A stretch of DNA of 64,000 nucleotides from Sorex araneus (GCF_027595985.1 NC_073305.1:122263739-122327738), one strand, 5' to 3'. Counted from the first letter of the stretch, positions 1 through 9,892 are shown. The notes: generated by a model from the sequence alone, not told the origin. Numbers and translations are program-made.

Positions 1-60
1 CCTGAGTGCAGACCCAGGAGTTTTGCTGGGTGTGACCCCACTCCCCGAAAGAAAATAACT
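1..60 (+). repeat. SINE family A, 3' fragment
   Basis: The window opens inside the 3' end of an A-type SINE: a 'gagtgcag...caggag' segment followed by the 'gctgggtgtgacccc' terminus. The head lies outside the window. Confidence 0.7.
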
Positions 61-515
61 TCAAATCTGAAAAAAAAAGTTGTAAAAATTCAGGTTTTAA
101 TTTGTATGTTATTGAATACATCTAAACATTAAACAACTACATATTTAAAGAATCTATGCAAATTAAATGTCAAGATCCACTTACAAAACCTCATAACTTC
201 CAGACTACTAAGCAGAATTTGAAAACAAGCATAGAAAGTTATCTATTTTTTCTTATGCACACAATACTTTTTTTACATTTCAATTCATTAATTATTTATT
301 CATATTATATGTTTTAAACAAGATGTCAGATATTCATTTTAGTTTAGGCACTGATTCATATCACTATTAATAATAAGGTTTCACACATTCAGTGTTTCAA
401 CAGCTCACTTTATCAGTGTCCCCTCTACCTTTCAACCTAATTACCCCATCTTCTACCATTGTAAATTCAATTCTGTAGACTAGTTCTCAAACTGACCTCT
501 CTTAGGCCATTTCGT
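61..515. other. AT-rich DNA, nothing recognised
   Basis: No convincing gene, RNA or repeat is visible here. Confidence 0.5.
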
Positions 516-1022
516 ATTTATTCCTCTCAGTGTGCACTTATATCACACATGAAACAGAGTTTTTTCTGACTTACATCATGCAGCATGATACTTTTTAGAT
601 CCATACAATAGCAGCGAATTGCATGACTGTATCTTTTTTTAGAGCAAAGGAGTATTCCACAGTTTCTATGCAACCAAAGTTCCTTTATTCTGGCATCTGT
701 TTTTGGAACTTGCACTATTTCCAGATTTTGGCTACTGTGAACTGTGTTTCAATAAACACAGAAGCTCAAATTATTTTCTGAATATTTTGATGTGGCCTTG
801 GGGTAGATGCCAAGAAGTGAAATCATTGAATCATATGGAAGCTCAATTCCTAGTTTTTTGAGTTTATATTGTTTTACAAAGGTATCTACATTGTTTTCTA
901 CAAAGGTGTGTTGACATTCTCACCAGCAGTGAATTAGGGTTCCTTTATCCCACATCTACACTAGCAGTCATTTATTTTTATTCTTTTTGATGTGTGCCAT
1001 TAATGAAATAAATTATTATCCT
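516..1022 (-). repeat. L1 fragment, antisense 3' region
   Basis: This is antisense L1 ORF2-end/3'UTR sequence. It shows the usual order: 'agcagcgaattgcatg', 'tttccagattttggct', 'gatgccaagaagtg', 'caccagcagtgaat'. A short open frame inside it is an L1 shadow. The SINE in the next entry is inserted at its right end. Confidence 0.7.
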
Positions 1023-1276
1023 AGAAATAATTTCTTGCCAGGCTCTGCCGTGCAGGCGGATACTCTCCATAGCTTGCTGGGCTCTCCAAGAGGGGCGGGG
1101 TAATCAAACCTGGGTCAGCCTCGTGCGAGGCGAACACCCTACCCGCTGCACTATTGCTCCAGCCATATTTGGTATGCCAAAAACAGTAACAACAAGTCTC
1201 ACAATGGAGACATTACTGGTGCCCGCTTGAGCAAATCGATGAGCAAGAGAATTACAAAGATGTGGCAGAAATAATT
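1023..1276. mobile_element. SINE family B with inverted head (twin-primed)
   Basis: A perfect 10-bp duplication AGAAATAATT flanks the insertion (1023-1032 and 1267-1276). Between the copies, about 1034-1164 is the B head and first body half in reverse complement. About 1165-1255 is the remaining 3' part in the + orientation ('tatgccaaaaacagtaac' and on). Only about 11 bases of body are missing at the junction. One insertion with an inverted 5' part fits L1-type twin priming better than two independent insertions. Confidence 0.75.
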
Positions 1277-1689
1277 CCATTCGTAATGGCCATTCCTTTA
1301 TCAACAAATAGAAATGGGACAAATGGATAGCCATATGCAAAAGAAGAAAGTTTGATTACTTCTAAATGCATCTAGGCACAAAAACTCAAGCATTGTTCAA
1401 GATCTACAAGGGTAACTCTGTGCCATGCTGGGGGGAGGCCATGCAATGCAAGATCAAATGCAAGGCATCACAATTAACAGTTTGATTCACATCAAATATT
1501 AAGAGGATTTCAAGACATAAAGTAAATGGAAGATAACATAGGTGAAACAGTCTCACCTATATAATCATGTCTCTGGGAATTAAAGCTTAAGAGAAGGGAA
1601 ATGAAAATAAAAATATAATTGTGATTATATTAATTTAAAATTCATTGGGATAAGCAAAATAAAATGAAAGAAGGAAAACAGTGCAACTA
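1277..1689. other. Unassigned AT-rich DNA
   Basis: No recognisable feature; possibly decayed repeat sequence. Confidence 0.4.
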
Positions 1690-2971
1690 TTACCTCTCTT
1701 GTGAATTGGGCACTCAGGTTGTTTCCAGATTCCAGCTATTGTGAATTGTGCTGCATTGAATATAAAAATGCAGATGGAGGAAACAGCGGGACGCTTGGGC
1801 AGTCTCGGGCCAGGGTCGGAGCTCGGACTCCGGCCGAGATTCGACCCGGGTGGCCATGCCTTTGCACAGCGGCTTGGCTGCGGAATGAGCAGGATCCAGA
1901 ACCAGCTATATGACTTGGTGTTCCAGCGAATGCTTCAACCATGTATCCAGACTGTGAACTAAGCTTTTGCTCCATGCTGCTCCAGGAAGGGAAATGATTC
2001 AATTTCCAACTTAAATCTCCCTGGACTTAATTACTAAAATACAGAAATTGTAAACCGCGCGGCCGCACAACTTTTTATCTCTTCATTCTCATCAGTGGAA
2101 AACTAATTATCAAATATTTCCTTGTCAAAAGGGCTGCATTCTTGGGGGATAAATTTCAACAAGAATAGTGAGTTTGTGTTGAAACTCCAACAACAATAGT
2201 GAGTTTTGTGTTGAAATATGGAATGTAATCAAGGTAAAGAGAAAAGGAAGTGAAATTTATCAGTTACGCAGGGGGGGACTGGGGGGTGAGGGGTGGGATG
2301 TATACTGGGGTTTTTTTTTTTGGTGGTGGAATATGGACACTGGTGAAAGGATGGGTGTTTGAGCATTGTATAACTGAGACATAAGCCTGAGAACTTTGTA
2401 ACTTTCCACATGTTGATTCAATAAAATAAATTAAAATAAATAAATAAATAAATGACAAGCAAAAAAAATGCAGATGGCGTTTCTGTTGTGTGGGCCCCCA
2501 AAGTATATTCCCAGAAATGGCACTCTGGGTGAAATAGGAGCTCAATTTCTAGTTTTTTTAGGAATATATATATATTGTTTCCCAAAAAGGTTGGAATAGT
2601 TGGCAATTCAAACAATGAAGGAGAGTCCCTTTCTCCCCACGTCTGTGACAGCACTGGTTGCTTTGGTTCTTTTGGATATGTGCCGGTCTCTGTTATGTGA
2701 GATGATATGTCATTGTTGTTTTGATCTGCAACTTCCTGATGATTAGTGATAAAGAGCATTTTTTCATCTGTCTTTTGACCATTTGAATTTCATCTTTGAG
2801 AAAGTTTCTGATCATATCCTCTCCCCATTTTCTCATGGTGTTGGATTTTTTTTTTCTTGTAGAGTTCAACCAGTGCAGTATCTTTGATATTAATCATAAG
2901 GTCGTTGAGTGAATGACCTTTCCCATTCCGTAGGCTCTAATTGTATCTTTGTTACTATTTCTTTGAGGTGC
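1690..2971 (-). repeat. L1, inverted 5' part of a twin-primed copy
   Basis: Antisense L1 ORF2-end sequence is seen at 1690-1763 and again at 2478-2971, interrupted by element D. In sense orientation it reaches the point 'ggaaacaacctgagtgcccaa'. The following + segment at 2972 picks up the L1 from nearly that point. The two are best read as one L1 insertion whose 5' portion is inverted. Confidence 0.65.
1778..2463 (+). mobile_element. Chimeric retroposon 'element D', copy 1
   Basis: A 686-bp insertion is bounded by a perfect 14-bp duplication AAAAATGCAGATGG (1764-1777 and 2464-2477). The 5' third is GC-rich with many CpGs and has no meaningful open frame. The middle carries two copies of an 'aatagtgagttt...gttgaaa' unit. 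The 3' part (from about 2300) resembles the L1 3' terminus in this genome: 'actggtgaaaggatgggtgtt', 'gcattgtataactgag', 'ttcaataaaata', then an A-rich tail. It is probably non-autonomous and mobilised by L1 through the L1-like tail. A second copy lies at 50179-50866. Confidence 0.65.
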
Positions 2972-3162
2972 AGGCTAATGAGTAAAGGAATAGACAAATG
3001 AATAATGGATAAACATGAACTACGGAACATCTATACAGTGGAATACTATGCAGCTATTAGGGAAAATAAAGTCATGAAATTTGCCTATATCATGCTGAGT
3101 GTAATGTCAGAAGAAGAGGGACAGATTTAGAATGACTGCATTAATTTTTGGTATATAGTATT
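2972..3162 (+). repeat. L1 3' part, left of the ERV
   Basis: Sense L1 sequence 'cagtggaatactatgcagc' through 'gacagatttagaatgactgc'. It is cut at 3162 by the ERV and resumes at 9893. Confidence 0.7.
3156..3161. repeat. ERV target-site duplication, left
   Basis: TAGTAT, matched by TAGTAT at 9893-9898 directly after the 3' LTR. The single T at 3162 between the duplication and the LTR start is unexplained. Confidence 0.6.
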
Positions 3163-3523
3163 TGTTGGTGTACAACATCCCATAATCTCAGGCTAGCTAG
3201 GCTTGGCTGTATAAACACACATTAAGTAATATTTCTGTTACTGTTACTTTAACTGACTATACTTCTGTAGTGTAACTGACTTTGATACTGTTTCCATTGA
3301 CTAAGTTAATTTGCATATCCTGCCTATATGGCTGAATATCATTGGTTAAAACATCAACCTACTTAATAAAAGGGGGCTGAACAGGCTGCTCTCCAGCAGC
3401 CACAACACAAAAACCTCTGAAGACAGTTATGTGATCCTCCCAAAAAATGTATATTTCTTTGGCGAGTATGTCTTAAATGCCTCAGACTGTCAAGTTAAAC
3501 CTTACTGCAACATCGTTGCAACG
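3163..3523 (+). repeat. ERV 5' LTR
   Basis: The 361-bp LTR begins TGTTGG and ends GCAACG; the 3' copy ends GCAACA, so the terminal A has become G. It contains an octamer ATTTGCAT, an inverted CCAAT (ATTGG), and TTAATAAAAGGGGG near 3363. The last can serve as TATA box and/or poly-A signal. It is followed by the GC-richer 'ctgctctccagcag'. Transcription would run rightward, the same direction as MANEA. Confidence 0.9.
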
Positions 3524-3525
3524 TA

Positions 3526-3543
3526 TGGTGTCCAATGCCAGGC
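3526..3543 (+). promoter_or_regulatory. ERV primer-binding site, lysine-tRNA-like, decayed
   Basis: TGGTGTCCAATGCCAGGC starts two bases after the LTR. It matches a lysine-tRNA primer site (TGGCGCCCAACG type) over most of its length. Several of the differences are C-to-T transitions. Confidence 0.6.
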
Positions 3544-3570
3544 TCGAAGATAAAGGCCTGGTATGGAAGA

Positions 3571-4285
3571 AATAGAGAAAGGGGAGAGATAAAGAAAGGG
3601 AATAAAGAAAGATAGAGAGAAAGAAAGGAAAGAAGAGGAAAAAGAAAGGGAATAAAGAAATAGAGATAGAAAGAAAAGAAGAAGAAGAAAAAGAGAAAGA
3701 AAGGGAATAAAGAAATATAGATAGAAAGAAGAAAAACAGGGAAGAAGAAAAGAGAAAGAGGGAAAAAGAAGAAATATAGATAGAAAGGAAGGAAAAACTA
3801 AAAAGAGAAAAGGGGATAAAGAAATAGAGATAGAGAGAAAGGAAGGAAAGAAGAAAAAGAAAGGTAATAAAGAAATATAGATAGAGAGAAATAAAGAGAA
3901 GAAAAGGAGAAAGAAAGGGAGAAAGAAGAAATATAGAAAGAGAAAGAAATAGAAAGGAAGGAAGAAGAAAAAGAGAAAGGGAGAAAGAAGAAATATAAAT
4001 AAGGAAGGAAGAAGAAAAAGAGAAAGAAATGAAGGAAGAAAAAGAAAGAAAGGGAGAAAGAAGAAATATAGGTAAGGAAGAAGAAAAAGTGAAAGAAATA
4101 TAGATAAGGAAGGAAGAAGAAAAAAGAGAAAGGGAGAAAGAAGAAATTTAGATAGAAAGAAAGGTAGAAGAAGGAAAAGAAAGGGAACAAAGGAAGATAG
4201 TCAGGAAGAAAGAAAGGGAAAAGAAAAAAAGGAGAAAGAAAGGGAGAAAAGAAATAAAGAATAAATAAAGGAAGAAAAAGAAAAA
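3571..4285 (+). repeat. Purine-only leader tract of the ERV
   Basis: About 700 bases are almost entirely G and A, with scattered T, between primer site and gag. They are built from loosely repeated units such as 'gaagaaaaagagaaag' and 'aaagaaatatagatag'. The long open frame on the opposite strand (Phe/Leu/Ser/Tyr-rich) is a composition artefact. The expansion separates the primer site from the gag start at 4292. Confidence 0.8.
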
Positions 4286-4291
4286 AGGGCA

Positions 4292-5080
4292 ATGGGTAAT
4301 TCTGTAACGTCTCAGCAGGATGCCTATGTTAACACTTTGAACTCTAACAAAAGCAGCTGGTCTGCCTTTAAAGGAACAGATAAGATGCCTCTTGAGAGAA
4401 TATAAAAGTATTGTCATTGGTTTAAGCAAAAAGATAGAGAGCAATTTGATTTAAAACTATGGAAAAAAGTAGGGGGAAAGTTGCATGATGCACAAGTTTT
4501 CAAAGCAACTTACAGAGAAACTCCTGTGTTAGAGGAGAAAAGTGGGGAAGAATTTTTGATATTGAAAAAATTTTGTGCTAAGCCAACAGCATCTGTCTTG
4601 TCTGGTGAATCATATCAAATTGATGATTCACCTACCTGGTCTCAATCTGACAGTGTCAAGTCAGACACAGAAAATTCGGTTTTAAAAGAGGTTGTAAACT
4701 CCCAAGAGTTGAGAAAAGTTAATGAAACATTAGAAAAATTAATTAGACAAATGAAGGACCTTGAGATGCACCACCTTTCTGAAAGAAAGATAATGCCTGC
4801 TGTACAGGGTATCACTGATCCTGACCCTTTGGCAGCTCCTTCCCCTCGCCTATATAATAGGGAAGAGGAATCTCTGTGTTGCCTTTTTAAACTTACTCCT
4901 GAGTTGCATTCTCTGATACAAAAATATGAAGCCCCTTTATGTAAAGCAAAGTTGAGTCAACAGCCTGCTCAGTTTATGGCTTTTCCAGTTGTTTATAATC
5001 CTGATATACAAAGAAAAAGACAGGCAGGTGAATATGAGCCTGTTCCTTTTAAGTTTCTTTCCTCACTAAGCAAGCTGTGA
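4292..5080 (+). pseudogene. gag: ERV gag, matrix region
   Basis: The frame starts with ATG at 4292 just after the purine leader and begins Met-Gly-Asn-Ser, a plausible N-myristoylation signal for retroviral matrix targeting to membranes. A TAA at 4403 interrupts the frame at codon 38. The frame reopens and runs to a TGA at 5078-5080. The capsid then continues in a different frame from about 5080, so a frameshift mutation separates matrix from capsid. Residues around 4730-4790 are charged and coiled-coil-like. The assignment rests on position, the myristoylation start and continuity with the recognisable capsid. No intact Gag can be made. Confidence 0.75.
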
Positions 5081-5949
5081 CCACCTATGGTGTTACTTCT
5101 AACTATGTGCTAGCCCTTCTAGAAAATTTAGGGGAAGCTAATACTGCAATTCCACTTGATTGGCAAACTCTTGCGAAGGTAGTGTTAGAAAATTCTCAAT
5201 ATGTACAATTTAAATCCTGGTGGAGAGAAAAGGCTGAGAAATTTGCTAGAATTAAAACACCAAAACAAGTTGATAACACTGTGAACCAGATTTTAGGCAC
5301 TGACAAGTGGGCTTTAGCGGAAGAACAAGTTTATTAAGAGGCAAACATTTTAGAAGCTGTTAGTAAGACCTGTCTAAAGGCGTGGTGTTATCTTGAGACC
5401 TCTGCAAAACGTACTATGTCATTCACAAAAATCTTTCAGGAAGCAAATGAGCTTTACGCAGATTTTATTGCCAGACTCCAAGACTCTCTTGAAAAGTCTA
5501 TACCTGATGAAGGCCTTCGTGAAATGCTTATGCTAACTTTAGCGGTGGAAAATGCTACAGCAGATTGCCAAAAGGCAATTCAAACTGCTAAGCTAATGGG
5601 AAAAAACTCTCTGGATGATTTTATTAAAGTATGTAGGGAAGTGGGAACACTAACCCATCAGGCGCAAATAATAGCCACTGCTTTTAAAAGAGTAAACTAG
5701 ATAAAATGTTACAGCTGTGGAGCTTTGGGACATCTCAGACGAAATTGTACTAGTATTAGCTCTAGGATGACAAAAGAACCAGGCATCTGTAGAAAATGTA
5801 GGAAGGGGAAGCATTGGGCCAATGAATGCCACTATAAAAGAGAAAAATTTGGAAAAGATAATGAGCCATCGGGAAACTGGAGTTGGGGCTTGACCCGGGG
5901 CCCCTTCAACAATATGGGAAATCTTCAATACAATCTAAAATTAAGTTAA
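5077..5949 (+). pseudogene. gag: ERV gag, capsid and nucleocapsid region
   Basis: Capsid sequence is recognisable from about 5080. The major homology region is at about 5437-5490 (Gln, then Glu-Leu-Tyr, Phe, Arg-Leu), but its usual Gly after Gln is Glu. Two CX2CX4HX4C zinc knuckles typical of nucleocapsid lie at 5707-5748 and 5788-5829 with all Cys and His retained. In-frame stops are TAA at 5335-5337 and TAG at 5698-5700; the latter falls between capsid and nucleocapsid. The frame ends with TAA at 5947-5949, after overlapping the next frame by about 70 bases, as expected for a gag-pro overlap. Confidence 0.88.
5871..5910 (+). promoter_or_regulatory. gag-pro -1 ribosomal frameshift signal
   Basis: The heptamer GGGAAAC (5871-5877) sits in phase with gag as G GGA AAC. 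This is the slippery type used between gag and pro in betaretroviruses. Seven bases downstream GGGGC (5885-5889) can pair with GCCCC (5900-5904). GTT (5882-5884) can extend the stem with AAC (5908-5910) across a bulge. The -1 frame entered is the dUTPase/protease frame. Confidence 0.75.
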
Positions 5950-6815
5950 AGAGTTCTTCATCCCCTACCATGATAACAATCAATAAACCAAAGAGCATTA
6001 GCAAGAAACTGTCCTATACTGACCTTGTGAGAACAATGGAGGGAAGTGTAGCCGCTGATATTTCAGTTTTACAGGATTTGTTTCTGATTCCTAATAAAAT
6101 TTATAAAATTCCAACTACTGTTTATGGCCCCCTTCCAAAAGGAGCAGCAGGATTGATCTTAGGGAGAAGTAGTATGACTCTGCGAGGTGTTAATGTAAAA
6201 GTGGGACTCATTGACAGTGATTTTGTGAATGAAATATCAATTATAGTCACTGTTCAAGCGGATATTAGAATATTAAAAGGGGAATGTATTGCTCAACTGC
6301 TTTTGCTTCCATGTATACTAGGAAAAAATACAGGCATGGAAAAAAAGGGTGATTTTGGAAGCACTAATGCAGAAATATTTTGGGCAAAAAAGATTACTGA
6401 TGATAAGCCTACTTTGGTTATGACGTTTAAGGATGGGACAAAATTGGAGGGTGTGTTAGATTGAGATGCTGATGTTACTGTTGTTGCCTTTCATCATTGG
6501 CCTATGGTTTGGCAAAAGCGGTGTGTGGACATTACTTTTTCTGGTATTGGAGTGGTCACTGATGTTCAGCAGAGTGTGCAACCTCTTCGTTGTAGCGATC
6601 CTGATGGAGACACGGCAATCATCCAGCCATATATTGCTCCAATAACTATCACCCTATGGGGACAAGATTTGTTGAAAAAACTTGGTGTGAAATATTTTAA
6701 AGAAAAAGGTGTCTCAGCAATCGCCATTTTAATTTGGACCACTGCTCAAAAGACAGCTTTCCCAAAAGTCTGGAAAAAGTTTCGGCCTGTTTGGATTAAG
6801 CAGTGTGGCCCTTAA
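5883..6815 (+). pseudogene. pro: ERV dUTPase-protease (pro) region
   Basis: This frame is -1 to gag. From about 6040 it shows the trimeric dUTPase motifs in order: an Ala-Ala-Asp-Ile remnant of motif 1, Gly-Arg-Ser-Ser-Met (motif 2), Gly-Leu-Ile-Asp-Ser-Asp-Phe (motif 3), Ile-Ala-Gln-Leu followed by Leu-Pro (motif 4), and a Gly-Asp-Phe-Gly-Ser-Thr remnant of motif 5. An aspartic protease follows, but a TGA at 6462-6464 falls inside its catalytic Asp-Thr-Gly-Ala-Asp motif and the adjacent Gly is Asp. The same frame then stays open to TAA at 6813-6815 and appears to run into the RT N-terminus, implying an indel near the pro-pol boundary. Confidence 0.85.
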
Positions 6816-8184
6816 CAAAAGAAAAACTTATGGCTTTAAATGAATTAGTAACAGAACAGTTTGAATTGGGACATATTGTTTTCAGCTCTAGTTATTGGAA
6901 TTCACCAGTATTTGTTATCAAGATAAAGACTGGTAAATGGCAAATGTTAAGTGATCTAAGAAAAGTTAATGACTGCATGGAACCAATGGGCCCTTTGCAA
7001 TTGGGCCTACCTAATTTAGCCATTATCCCAAAACAATGGAATATTATTATAATTGATCTAAAGGATTGTTTCTATACCATCCCTTTGAGAGAAGAGGATA
7101 GAGAAAAATTTGCCTTTACTGTCCCTTTCTTAAATAGTGAAACTCCTGCTAAAAGATATCACTGGACTGTTTTGCCTCAAGCGATGATGACTAGTCACAC
7201 GATGTGTCAATATTTTGTTAATCAACCATTGGATATAATTAGGACACAGTACCCTGAAGTCAAAATTATTCACTACATGGATGATATTCTTATCACTGCT
7301 CCACCTCATATAAATTTGCAAAAGTTTATGAAGCTGTACCTCATGAACTAGAGTCATGGGATTTAAAAATTGCACAGGACAAAATTCAATGTCAGGTTCC
7401 CTGGGAATTTTTGGGACAAATAGTATGGGAGAGTAGAATTACACCTCAAAAGGTCCATTTATTTGGAGAGATAAATTAAGAACTTTAAATAACTTTCAAA
7501 TACTATTAGGAAATATAAATTGGCTACGACCTTCTTTGGGTATTCCAACCTATGCCCTACAAAATTTGTTTCAAACATTGGAAGGTGATCTCTCTTTAAA
7601 TAGTCCAAGGCAACTTAGCCCAGCAGCTGAAAAAGAATTAGAAATAATTGAGGAAATTGTTAATAAGGCTCAGTTGGATAGAACTGATTCTTCAAAAAGT
7701 TTAAATCTGATAGTGTTGCGTACTTCACATTCTCCTACTGGGATTTTGATACACAGAACTAATATTGTGGAATGGAGTTTTTTACGTGACAAGTCTAGTA
7801 AAACATTGGTTACATATGTAAATAAGATATCTAATAATTTTTAAATGAAAAAGAAGAACTAGACAATTAATAGGGAGCGATCCTACTGAAATTATTGTAC
7901 CATTGACTAATGAGCAAATTCAAGCGCTATGGGAAATTGATGAAGATTGGCAAATTGCTTGCACTAATTATCTGGGCGAAATTCATAACAACTTTCCAAA
8001 GCAAAAGATATTTCAATTTCTTAAATTTACTAATTGGATTTGGCCTAATATTATAAAGGTTGAACCTATTGAGTCCACTGTTGCATTCTTCGAGGATGCT
8101 GGTAAAGAAGGAAAGGCTGCTTGTACTGACATGCAGGATGACAGGGTTTTGCAAATTCCATATAGATCAGTTCAGAATAAATAA
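6803..8184 (+). pseudogene. pol: ERV pol remnant: reverse transcriptase and RNase H start
   Basis: The RT fingers and palm are open at 6803-7351, with the catalytic Tyr-Met-Asp-Asp at about 7275. The frame then breaks: a stop at 7349-7351, a frame change, a stop near 7480, and a reopened segment 7536-7844 matching the RT thumb/connection (Leu-Leu-Gly-Asn-Ile-Asn-Trp). The segment 7903-8184 leads into an RNase H start (Asp-Ala-Gly-Lys-Glu-Gly-Lys), ending at TAA 8182-8184. Homology fades soon after. No integrase zinc finger or DD35E core was seen. At least five breaks make it non-functional. Confidence 0.88.
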
Positions 8185-9523
8185 GCCCTAATAGAATTTA
8201 AAATGATAAAACTAATCAGAGACGTAAGGTCCTTTACAGGAACCCAGTATCTAGGAGTTGGATGCGAGGCCAGGTGGATAGGTGGGGATGAGGTTTTGCT
8301 TTTATTTCAGCAAATAGAAACCATTTTTGGTGTCCTACAAAAAGACTAAAGCTTCTCAGTGAATAATGGATAGCAAATGAAAAAAACTGCAGTATGGATT
8401 CCTTTTTTATAGATTTTTGCTGGCTTTGTAAAAAAAGAAGCACTTTTTTTTTTTTTTTTGGATCCAATTCTACAAGCAGGAAACAGGCTAGTTGGACTGA
8501 GAAATGGGGGTAATCCCAATTGGTCAACAGGGAAATTTTTACCCTGGGGACTGCCTTTACTTTCTCTGTCCATCAGTTTTTCTTCCCTGATTCTTGGAGG
8601 GTCAGATCGATTGATCAGGTATGTATGAATGCACATGCATGTGATTTTGTTGTCTTTCTGTATGTCTGTCTGTGTTAAGTGTTTAAATATTGAAGTCAGA
8701 CTGAAATCAGAAGTGGCAATCCTACTCCAAAAAATTTTAAAAGTTTGAGTGTCTTTTGGAGCTTATTAAGAGTTGTAGAGCATGAAACCAGAGTGAAAAC
8801 TGTTCAAGATTGATATAAAAGGTTCATGATTTAAAATATCTAAAGTATAAGAACTATTAAAATCAATTAAAAGGATGTTTTCCTCATGCTTTGTAAAAAT
8901 GATACAAGTTAGTATCATGTATTAACAAATGTTAGTACATTTTTCTCTTTAAATATTTATAAATTTTGTTTGTATCTGTGTTATAGTGAACTGTTAAAAG
9001 AGAATTGAAATAATTGTATATAAAACAGGTTCAAAAGGTACTGGTTTAGTTCAAAACGTAAGTTTTAAGAGATAACAGGTTTATTATATAAGACTGGATG
9101 ATATTTCATGCATATTTTATCGAGACATCTATGAAGTTTGAGAAGGAGGAAGTTTCTAATTTTACTTACGGATGCTGGTGATTCTTCTTTGTCCATGAGA
9201 GAAGAATCTGATAATCTGATAAAGGGAGTGCTTCGGCAGTTACTGGTTGTGGAAAAACCTGGACTGTGAAATTCATCCAGAAATGACATGAAAGTGTTGT
9301 TCTTGTTTAGAGACTAATTGATCTTCGTTGACAAATGTCTCTGAACAAGGACTGGAACTGAAATATTACTTAATGTGTGTAAACTCTGTATATGTAAACT
9401 CTGTATTGTAGAATGAAAAACAATTTCTGTAGAATAAGGTTAGATTTTCTTAAGATTTTCTTGAGGTATTACTGGAAAGATTTGTGAAAATGTTTGTATT
9501 GTTTATTATTGGTCATTTTAAAC
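8185..9523 (+). other. ERV 3' internal region without recognisable env
   Basis: The region where integrase and env should lie is only about 1.3 kb and contains no envelope-like frame, fusion peptide or transmembrane subunit that I can recognise. A possible splice acceptor (TTTATTTCAG, ending 8310) and donor (CAG/GTATGT at 8618/8619) bracket about 308 bases. Much of integrase and env has probably been deleted. Confidence 0.55.
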
Positions 9524-9537
9524 AAAAAAGAGGAAAA
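9524..9537 (+). promoter_or_regulatory. ERV polypurine tract
   Basis: AAAAAAGAGGAAAA lies immediately upstream of the TGTTGG start of the 3' LTR, the expected site for plus-strand priming. Confidence 0.85.
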
Positions 9538-9892
9538 TGTTGGTGTACAATATCCCATAATCTCAGGCCTAGCTAGGCTTGGCTGTAAACATCGTTTTTT
9601 TCTGCTACTGTTACTTTAACTGAATAGACTTGTGGTAGTGTAACTGACTTTGATACTGTTCTCCTTGACTAAGTTAATTTGCATATTCTGCCTATGTAGC
9701 TGAATATGATTGGTTAAAACATCAACCTACTTAATAAAAGGGGGCTGAACAGGCTGCTCTCCAGCAGGCCACAACACAAAAACCTCGAAGACAATTATGT
9801 GATCCTCCCAAAAAAATGTATATTTCTTTCAGGAGTATGTCTTAAATGCCTTGGACTGTCAGGTTATACCTTACTGCAACATTGTTGCAACA
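9538..9892 (+). repeat. ERV 3' LTR
   Basis: This 355-bp copy of the 5' LTR runs from TGTTGG to GCAACA. It retains the octamer, inverted CCAAT and AATAAA. Differences from the 5' LTR cluster near its first 80 bases, with an indel around 9587-9600. Confidence 0.9.

Larger units (their letters stand above)
3163..9892 (+). mobile_element. Endogenous retrovirus, betaretrovirus-like, defective
   Basis: The provirus is LTR - primer site - purine-rich leader - gag - dUTPase/protease - pol (RT, RNase H) - polypurine tract - LTR. It sits within an L1 3'UTR, with a 6-bp TAGTAT at 3156-3161 and 9893-9898 as target duplication (one extra T precedes the 5' LTR). Class II features are the 6-bp duplication, a lysine-like primer site, a dUTPase upstream of protease, and gag, pro and pol in three successive -1 frames. 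All coding regions carry stops or frameshifts. I find no integrase (HHCC or DD35E) and no env. By eye the LTRs differ at about 27 positions of about 350, plus several small indels, so it is not a recent insertion. Confidence 0.9.

Noticed and set aside
3798-4292. Long minus-strand open frame (164 codons, Phe/Leu/Ser/Tyr-rich)
   Set aside because: It is the complement of the purine-only ERV leader; stop codons are rare there by composition.
8234-8636. Possible envelope fragment
   Set aside because: The short open frames on either strand have no signal peptide, fusion peptide or transmembrane-subunit pattern; I see no support for env.
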